A stretch of 18,273 nt of DNA, taken from assembly GCA_034437615.1 (NCBI GenBank), contig DAOTTW010000063.1:1-18273 (forward strand). Reading direction: 5' to 3'. The translations under genes were made by a program, and so were the position numbers. The notes beneath the pieces were generated by a model that was not told where the DNA came from, ran no database searches, and saw nothing but the letters and a program-made list of their open reading frames with translations. Positions within the stretch are counted from its first letter, which is position 1. Every line of letters begins with the position of its first letter. The stretch comes from DAOTTW01 sp034437615 (lineage in GTDB: Bacteria; Chloroflexota; Anaerolineae; Aggregatilineales; Phototrophicaceae). This document shows positions 13,762 to 18,273 of the stretch, one piece after another.

Positions 13762-15032
13762 GCACACAGCAATTATCACCGCAATACATTCAAATACTGG
13801 ATCAATGTGTGACAGCGGTCATCGCAGGCCGCGTGAGCATTGAGGACTGTGTGGCACGCTACCCGCAGTATGCCGACGAATTGCGCACAGAGCTACAGGT
13901 GGCGCTGCTGACGGCACGCCTGAAGCGCCCGACGCTGGCCGCTGAGCGTGCGGACGCGCTGCAAGAGCGCCTGGGCCGTGCTTTTGATGCGCAATTTGCG
14001 GGCCAGCAGCAGCCAGATCGAGCCAATGTGCCAGTAGCCAGCCAAGCACGGGTGATTAGGCCGAGCTTTTTCGGGGTCGCGCAGCGTTGGGCGGCTGTAT
14101 TGGCGCTGGTGCTGCTGCTGGCATTGGGTGGTACGGGCGGCACGGTGGCCGCATCCGCGCAGAGTATGCCGGGTGAGCCGCTGTATAGCGTCAAACGCGC
14201 CTGGGAGGAGTTGATTGTGTTGCTGGCGTCGCTGGTGGACCAGCTAGATGAGGTGTGGTTGCATCTGGCGCAGGTGCGCTATGAAGAGCTGCTTTTTATT
14301 GAGGGCGATGTGTTGCTGACGCCGCAATTGCTGGATGACCTCGCGCTGGCGCTACAATCCGCGACGCAGAACGCCAGCGGCGACAGCGCACAACGCTTAA
14401 ACGACTTCTTGCAGCAGGCACGCACAGAGCTTACTCAGCTTGACGTGCAGCCCAATTATCGGCGCAATTTTGAACGGGTACTGCTGCTGCTATCGCCACA
14501 GCAAGACCCGACCCGCGATGCAAACGGCGGCTTCGTGCCGTTTATGGGCAGCCTGGATGACGTGCCGACGCTAACACCGACGCGGACACTATCGCCAGCA
14601 GCGGATGCGCCGACGCCGCAGGCATCACAGACTATGCAGACCGTGCCGCCATCCACGACGCCGCAAAGCAGCACAGCGACAGCAAGCCACACACCAACGG
14701 CCACATTGACAAATACAGCGACGGTCAGGCCCTCGCGCACGCCGACGCCCTCGCGCACGCCGACGCCCTCGCGCACGCCGATCACGCCTTCAGCCACGTT
14801 TACCCCCTCATGGACGCCGCTGCCGTTGCCTGGTGAGCAGTTTACGCCGCCGCCACCCGTTAACCCGCTGGTGACAGTCGATATACCGCCGCCGATCATC
14901 GTGCCGAGCAGCACACCCCTGGTGGGCGACCCGACGCCCGACCCCGGCCTGGATTTTATCATCAGGGAGACGCAGCGCGCCGCGTACATCACGCAGACCG
15001 CCGCCGCATCGACTGAGGAGCCGTTGCCTTAG
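13758..15032 (+). CDS. DUF5667-like membrane protein, probable partner or anti-sigma of the adjacent sigma factor
   Basis: This encodes 424 residues. The N-terminal region (about 5-57) has the pattern L-x-x-C-V-x-x-V-x-A-G-R-V-S-I-E-D-C-V-A-R-Y-P-x-Y-A-D-E-L-R, common at the start of sigma-linked Chloroflexota proteins. One membrane helix lies at 110-132. It is followed by M-P-G-E-P-L-Y-S-V-K-R-A-W-E-E (137-151), the typical opening of DUF5667, and a helical segment to about 245. Residues 265-424 are Thr/Pro/Ser-rich and likely extended outside the cell. The start GTG overlaps the sigma-factor stop codon. The topology, with a cytoplasmic N-terminus and an outer sensor-like part, fits a membrane anti-sigma factor. 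No zinc-binding HxxxCxxC anti-sigma motif is visible, so the anti-sigma role is inferred from position and family. Confidence 0.78.
   Translation: MSTQQLSPQYIQILDQCVTAVIAGRVSIEDCVARYPQYADELRTELQVALLTARLKRPTLAAERADALQERLGRAFDAQFAGQQQPDRANVPVASQARVIRPSFFGVAQRWAAVLALVLLLALGGTGGTVAASAQSMPGEPLYSVKRAWEELIVLLASLVDQLDEVWLHLAQVRYEELLFIEGDVLLTPQLLDDLALALQSATQNASGDSAQRLNDFLQQARTELTQLDVQPNYRRNFERVLLLLSPQQDPTRDANGGFVPFMGSLDDVPTLTPTRTLSPAADAPTPQASQTMQTVPPSTTPQSSTATASHTPTATLTNTATVRPSRTPTPSRTPTPSRTPITPSATFTPSWTPLPLPGEQFTPPPPVNPLVTVDIPPPIIVPSSTPLVGDPTPDPGLDFIIRETQRAAYITQTAAASTEEPLP
14730..14781 (+). repeat. 18-base tandem repeat inside the Thr/Pro tail
   Basis: The 18-base unit starting CCCTCGCGCACG is present twice perfectly (14730-14747, 14748-14765) and once nearly completely (14766-14781). 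It encodes P-S-R-T-P-T copies. The length is in frame, so copy-number change would alter tail length without frameshift. Confidence 0.85.
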
Positions 15033-15036
15033 TAAA

Positions 15037-15114
15037 GCGCCTTGTTGGGCGCGGACAGGCACGTGGGCCTGTCCCTGTGCAAAACGCTGTAGGGGCGACC
15101 GCACGAGGTCGCCC
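15037..15114. repeat. Intergenic hairpin repeat (copy E), three stems
   Basis: Three stems follow the stop codon at 15032: GCGCC (15037-15041) with GGCGC (15048-15052); GGACAGGC (15053-15060) with GCCTGTCC (15067-15074); and GGGCGACC (15093-15100) with GGTCGCCC (15107-15114). The last is preceded by the family tag TGTAGG. TGTGC (15076-15080) and GCACA (15125-15129) could close the third. The first stem could help terminate the sigma operon, although no T-run follows it. Confidence 0.65.
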
Positions 15115-15272
15115 GCTGCCGTAGGCACAAACCGCACATGCAGCGATTACGCGCTGCTGATATAATTCAAACGTGGCGATACAACCTTACCAACGTGTCG
15201 TCGTATATAATTATGGCGGGGCGGCATCTGCATCCACGATAGCCTGCAAAATGCGTATCGCGTAAGGCTGAG
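15115..15272. other. Rest of the intergenic region before the paralogue pair
   Basis: No gene or RNA gene is visible. The stretch contains two perfect TATAAT hexamers (15161-15166 and 15206-15211), neither with a recognisable -35 at normal distance. They may be alternative or chance -10 sequences. The better promoter for the following gene lies just downstream at 15273-15302. Confidence 0.4.
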
Positions 15273-15302
15273 TGGACATGCTGTGGCTTTCAGATTTATA
15301 CT
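15273..15302 (+). promoter_or_regulatory. Probable promoter of the paralogue pair
   Basis: TGGACA (15273-15278) and TATACT (15297-15302) each match the housekeeping consensus at five of six positions, with an 18-base spacer. Transcription would start near 15309, about 30 bases before the ATG at 15339. Confidence 0.5.
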
Positions 15303-15338
15303 AGGCATACGCAATTTGCAATTCAACGCAGGAACGCT

Positions 15339-16148
15339 ATGATTCGCTTTAAACGACGCAATACCGCGTGGCTCATCTCGCTGGCGCTGTTGATCGGCTT
15401 CGCGTTGCTAGCAGCACCCGTAACACCAGCGCTACAGGCGGCTTTGCTGGGTATCTTTGTCGTGGCGGCGTTGGCGTCGTCCTTTGAACTGGGGCGCGAA
15501 CGTCAGACCTTGATTGAGGCGATCCGCAAAGCACCGTTGCGCCAGCGCATCAGCCCACAGGCCAAAGAAGCCGCCGAACGCGCTAAAAGCCGGGGTGGGT
15601 TCGTGAATGACCGCCTGATGATGCTGGACCTGGGCTTAATTATCAACCATACCAGCTATGAGGGCATGGTCATGCGCCGCACGCGCAACGTCTCTAAGGA
15701 TGATGATGCTGTGCGCCCCTTCGTCACGCTGTATGTGGACCCTGAGGAGGCGGATCGGCACGCGGTGCTGCGCTTCGAGATATACAACGAGCACGGCGAG
15801 CAGCAGTACGTGCATGAGATGAAGCCTTACCTGCGCGATGGCGAAGTGACGATCATGGCGGATTATCACCTGCCATTAGCGGGCAATGACGATATTCGCG
15901 GCGGCGGTAGCTGGGATATGCGCGTTTATATGGATGGTAACCTGGTCGGGATGCACGACTTTTCGTTTGCGCCCTCCCTGGAGGAGCGCAGCAGCCGCCT
16001 AGCCGGTGAACGTGGCACGGCAAGCGGCATGGCATACTATGACATCATCGACGAAGAAGAACAAGAGATGTCGGTGACTTTGCAGGACCTGCTACAACAG
16101 GAACGCGCAGCGTCAACGAGTAACCGCACGAGCCGTAGACGCAGTTAG
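15339..16148 (+). CDS. Membrane-anchored protein of unknown function, first of two paralogues
   Basis: This encodes 269 residues. Two predicted membrane helices form a hairpin at 10-29 and 31-48. A basic linker (52-86) follows, then a soluble domain (about 90-215) with predicted beta strands: V-R-P-F-V-T-L-Y-V, A-V-L-R-F-E-I-Y-N and W-D-M-R-V-Y-M-D-G-N-L-V-G-M-H-D-F-S-F. The C-terminus carries an acidic patch and M-S-V-T-L-Q-D-L-L-Q-Q-E (244-255), then a basic tail. The next gene has the same plan and shared residues. AGGAA (15330-15334) precedes the ATG. The domain looks like a beta-sandwich with the last strand pair G-x-W-x-x-x-V-Y-x-D-G-x-L. I do not recognise a named family. The soluble part probably faces the cytoplasm if both helices insert as a hairpin. 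Confidence 0.75.
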   Translation: MIRFKRRNTAWLISLALLIGFALLAAPVTPALQAALLGIFVVAALASSFELGRERQTLIEAIRKAPLRQRISPQAKEAAERAKSRGGFVNDRLMMLDLGLIINHTSYEGMVMRRTRNVSKDDDAVRPFVTLYVDPEEADRHAVLRFEIYNEHGEQQYVHEMKPYLRDGEVTIMADYHLPLAGNDDIRGGGSWDMRVYMDGNLVGMHDFSFAPSLEERSSRLAGERGTASGMAYYDIIDEEEQEMSVTLQDLLQQERAASTSNRTSRRRS

Positions 16149-16166
16149 CACGGAGTAAACCCCCTC

Positions 16167-17024
16167 ATGGACTTCAGTAATAATCGCAATACGTTGCTTT
16201 TGGCCTTCATCCTCTTGATGTTAGGTGGCGTGGCGCTACTAGAAGAAAGCGCCCTGGTCGTGATGATCCTGTTAGGTTTGCTGTTTCTGGTGCGCCAATT
16301 CGACAACAGCACGTTGGCTGCGTCCGCGACTTATGGCTATGAAGAAGATTACGACGACGACTATGAGTATGAGTACGCCGAACGCCAGAATCGCCAGGCG
16401 CAGACCGAACCGGTCTATCGTCATGCGCTGGAATCGGTGCAGGCGGCGGGCATGAACCCGGATCAGGTGCAGGTGCTGACGGTGGACATCGGCGTGATGG
16501 CCTTCAAGGATAACGAAGAGCCGGAGGTGTATCGGACCTGGTCGCTGCCGGATGACGCCGACTACATTCAGCCCTTCGTGCAGCTACGCCTACCACAGAA
16601 GGCAACAGGCGAGGTGAGGTTTGAAATGCTGGACGGGGAGGGTTCGACCATCTTCGTCAACGAGGACATGCACAAGCTAGAGCGCGGTCGCAACTTTATC
16701 TCTCCGGCGGCACGCCTGCCCATGCATGACCAGTACGGCATGGATGGTGGCTGGCAGTTGCTCGTGTATGCGGACGGTATGCTGTTGGCGGCGCATCGCT
16801 TTGAATTTTCCGAGGCGGCACAATCGGCAATTCGCCGCCACATTACGGAAGACGGCGAGATTAACACCGAATTGCGTGCTGTGATGGCCGAAAGCCGCTT
16901 GCCGAAGATGTCGCTCGATGATCTGCTGTCGTATCAGGATGAAGAAGACGACGACGACGCAGCCACCGAGAACGACCAGCAGCAAGGCTCCGGTTCTGAG
17001 CGGGCACAGCAGCGCAACGTCTAG
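16167..17024 (+). CDS. Membrane-anchored protein of unknown function, second of two paralogues
   Basis: This encodes 285 residues and follows its paralogue by 18 bases, so they form an operon. Two short hydrophobic segments lie at 9-25 and 28-44. They are followed by a tyrosine/acid-rich stretch (57-71, with repeated D-D-Y and E-Y) and a soluble domain (about 80-216). Shared points with the first protein are I/V-x-P-F-V-x-L, V-R-F-E-M-L versus L-R-F-E-I-Y, G-x-W-x-x-x-V-Y-x-D-G-x-L-x-x-x-H-x-F-x-F, and the C-terminal M-S-L-D-D-L-L (248-254). The last 25 residues are acidic then Gln-rich. CGGAG (16151-16155) is the only Shine-Dalgarno candidate, 11 bases from the ATG. The stop codon overlaps that of the convergent dehydrogenase gene. 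Function is unknown; a two-subunit membrane complex is inferred. Confidence 0.75.
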   Translation: MDFSNNRNTLLLAFILLMLGGVALLEESALVVMILLGLLFLVRQFDNSTLAASATYGYEEDYDDDYEYEYAERQNRQAQTEPVYRHALESVQAAGMNPDQVQVLTVDIGVMAFKDNEEPEVYRTWSLPDDADYIQPFVQLRLPQKATGEVRFEMLDGEGSTIFVNEDMHKLERGRNFISPAARLPMHDQYGMDGGWQLLVYADGMLLAAHRFEFSEAAQSAIRRHITEDGEINTELRAVMAESRLPKMSLDDLLSYQDEEDDDDAATENDQQQGSGSERAQQRNV

Positions 17025-18028
17025 CCCAATTTTCGTAGTACGGCTTCGGTGAAGGTGTGCGTCGATACGGCGTTGGCCGCTTGAATGTCGGCTGTGTAGA
17101 GTTTGTCTTCCAGCACGGCATAGATGGCGTCGTCAATGCGCTGGGCGGCGTCGTCTAGTCCCCAGTGATAGCGCACCAGTAGGGCGGCGCTGCGCATCAT
17201 CGCAATGGGGTTAGCGCGGCCCTGACCTGCGATATCCGGCGCGGAGCCGTGCACAGGCTCGGCAATCGCCACACCGTCGCCCATATTCAGCGCGGGCGAG
17301 ATGCCCAAACCGCCCCCCCAGGCTGCTGCCATATCGGACAGAATATCGCCGTACTGGTTGGAGGTCAGGATGACATCGAAGCGTGTGGGGTCCTTCACCA
17401 GCCAATAAGCCGCCGTATCGACCAGCATATCATCGGTTTGGATGCCGGGATGATGCTCACTGACCTCCAGCGCAACGCGGCGAAATAGCCCGTCTGTCTG
17501 TGGCAGCACGTTGGCCTTGTGCACAATGGTCACGCGCTGGCGTCCGTTTTGGCGTGCCAGCGCATAGGCTGTGTGGGCGATGCGCTCGGTCGCGCCACGT
17601 GTGACGACCTTCTTCGCAAAACTGCTCTGGCCATCTTCTGCCAGTTCTTCTTCTACGACGTAGACATCCTCTGTATTTTCGCGCACGACCAGCAAATCCA
17701 GCCCGGCACGCGCTGTCGGGATGGGCAAGTAGCGCGTGGGGCGGATGTTGGCGTAGGTATCGAGCTGGCGGCGCAGGCGCACGATGGGCGAAAAGTAGCC
17801 CTCCACCGGGTAGGATGGCGAACTGACGGCCCCGTACAGCACGGCCTTCGTTTGGCGTGCGAGCGCTATTGTCTCGTCGTCCAGCGAGCGCCCGGTCTCG
17901 TTGAAGTAATCCCAACCAGCGCGGCGCTGATGCGCCTGTAAATTCGGCAAGACGGCCTGTAGCACCTGCAATGCAGCGGGTACGACCTCATGCCCGATGT
18001 CATCACCTTCAATAACGCAGATTTCCAT
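17021..18028 (-). CDS. Isocitrate/isopropylmalate-family dehydrogenase, homoisocitrate or isopropylmalate type
   Basis: This encodes 335 residues, full length for the short beta-decarboxylating dehydrogenases. These oxidise a 2-hydroxy acid with a metal and NAD(P), then decarboxylate it. Visible residues are S70, the R84-L-R86-R87 cluster, R96, R116, Y123 in RENTEDVY, K171 in HKANVL, D204, and D228/D232 in GDILSD. The cofactor loop is HGSAPDIAGQG (260-270), and the RENTE form is closer to homoisocitrate or isocitrate enzymes than to classic LeuB (RELTGG). The S-P-I-V-R-L-R-R segment resembles yeast and archaeal members. Substrate choice among homoisocitrate, isopropylmalate and isocitrate is not settled, so no symbol is given. 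No other lysine or leucine pathway gene is present. The gene is monocistronic here, ends in a CTAG shared with the convergent gene, and has only a distant GAGG Shine-Dalgarno. Confidence 0.88.
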   Translation of the reverse strand: MEICVIEGDDIGHEVVPAALQVLQAVLPNLQAHQRRAGWDYFNETGRSLDDETIALARQTKAVLYGAVSSPSYPVEGYFSPIVRLRRQLDTYANIRPTRYLPIPTARAGLDLLVVRENTEDVYVVEEELAEDGQSSFAKKVVTRGATERIAHTAYALARQNGRQRVTIVHKANVLPQTDGLFRRVALEVSEHHPGIQTDDMLVDTAAYWLVKDPTRFDVILTSNQYGDILSDMAAAWGGGLGISPALNMGDGVAIAEPVHGSAPDIAGQGRANPIAMMRSAALLVRYHWGLDDAAQRIDDAIYAVLEDKLYTADIQAANAVSTHTFTEAVLRKLG

Positions 18029-18075
18029 GTGGGTTTCGTGGCCTCGTTGAATGCTTTGCGCCTCTGGCTTGCCTA

Positions 18076-18120
18076 CTTGATTGAACTGAACTTGATTGAA
18101 CTAAATTGAACTGAATTGAA
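18076..18120. repeat. Short tandem repeat of a TTGAACT-type unit upstream of the dehydrogenase gene
   Basis: Two 15-base units, CTTGATTGAACTGAA (18076-18090) and CTTGATTGAACTAAA (18091-18105), differ by one base. They continue as TTGAACTGAA (18106-18115) and TTGAA (18116-18120). A GCTGCTGTTGCTGCTGC stretch (18124-18140) follows. The array lies 48-92 bases upstream of the dehydrogenase ATG (minus strand), where promoter or operator sites would be expected. It is AT-rich in a GC-rich context. Confidence 0.8.
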
Positions 18121-18177
18121 TGTGCTGCTGTTGCTGCTGCGTCTGTAACTATTCAGGCCAGTCTGTGTGTGTCGCCA

Positions 18178-18260
18178 CTGGCTAAAGCCAGCGGCTGCCG
18201 CAGGGCCAAGCCCCCTGAAGGGGGCTATTGCACGCTGCATACAGCCTGCTTGAGCAGGCT
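18178..18260. repeat. Cluster of three small hairpins (second intergenic family)
   Basis: Three perfect hairpins with four-base loops follow one another: CTGGC (18178-18182) with GCCAG (18187-18191), loop TAAA; AGCCCCC (18209-18215) with GGGGGCT (18220-18226), loop TGAA; and AGCCTGC (18243-18249) with GCAGGCT (18254-18260), loop TTGA. They lack the GTAGGG tag of copies A-E. All three use a loop beginning with T and containing A. No gene overlaps them. Confidence 0.75.
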
Positions 18261-18273
18261 TGTCGGTACCGGA

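Noticed and set aside
14456..14992. 178-codon minus-strand frame rich in Gly and Val
   Set aside because: It is the shadow of the Thr/Pro-rich tail of the DUF5667-like protein, whose frame is continuous with a recognised domain.

Overview
The window looks like chromosomal DNA of an uncultured or poorly studied member of the Chloroflexota, most likely an Anaerolineae-type lineage. This is an inference, not a placement. It rests on the sigma-70 factor translationally coupled to a DUF5667-type membrane protein with a Thr/Pro-rich tail, the large secreted protein with Ig-like and PPC-like domains, the fairly GC-rich coding style, and palindromic repeats between most transcription units. No rRNA, tRNA, CRISPR array, transposase or phage gene was seen.

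Layout: 1-112 holds a cloverleaf-like repeat. 113-4024 (minus) encodes a 1303-residue secreted multidomain beta-sandwich protein. 4310-6338 (plus) encodes a DUF6391-like membrane protein, the DNA polymerase III delta subunit (holA) and a GlsB/YeaQ-type small membrane protein. 6339-6695 holds a repeat, a possible promoter and a leader of about 185 nt. 6696-10340 (plus) is a two-gene operon for an asymmetric heterodimeric ABC exporter, ended by a repeat that looks like a bidirectional terminator. 10446-12973 (minus) carries, in transcription order, a sortase, a tail-anchored Ala/Glu/Arg-rich protein and a Crp/Fnr-type regulator. 13183-15032 (plus) is the sigma factor and its DUF5667-like partner, with a good inverted repeat over the promoter. 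15339-17024 (plus) holds two adjacent paralogous membrane-anchored proteins of unknown function. 17021-18028 (minus) encodes an isocitrate/isopropylmalate-family dehydrogenase. 18029-18273 contains a short tandem-repeat array and a cluster of three hairpins.

How the genes may work together (inference): much of the window concerns the cell envelope. It includes a secreted adhesin-like protein, a sortase, an exporter, a sigma factor with a membrane-bound presumed regulator, a Crp-type regulator and two membrane-anchored paralogues. The sigma pair and the sortase cluster diverge from about 12974-13182, so joint control is possible but not shown.

No clearly new defence or mobile system was found. 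The most unusual material is: (1) a family of two-hairpin intergenic repeats with a shared tag, in which two copies differ only by compensated base pairs; (2) the tandem paralogues of unknown function; (3) the operator-like dyad in front of the sigma gene; and (4) the conserved H-x2-E-H-x3-H cluster in the DUF6391-like protein.
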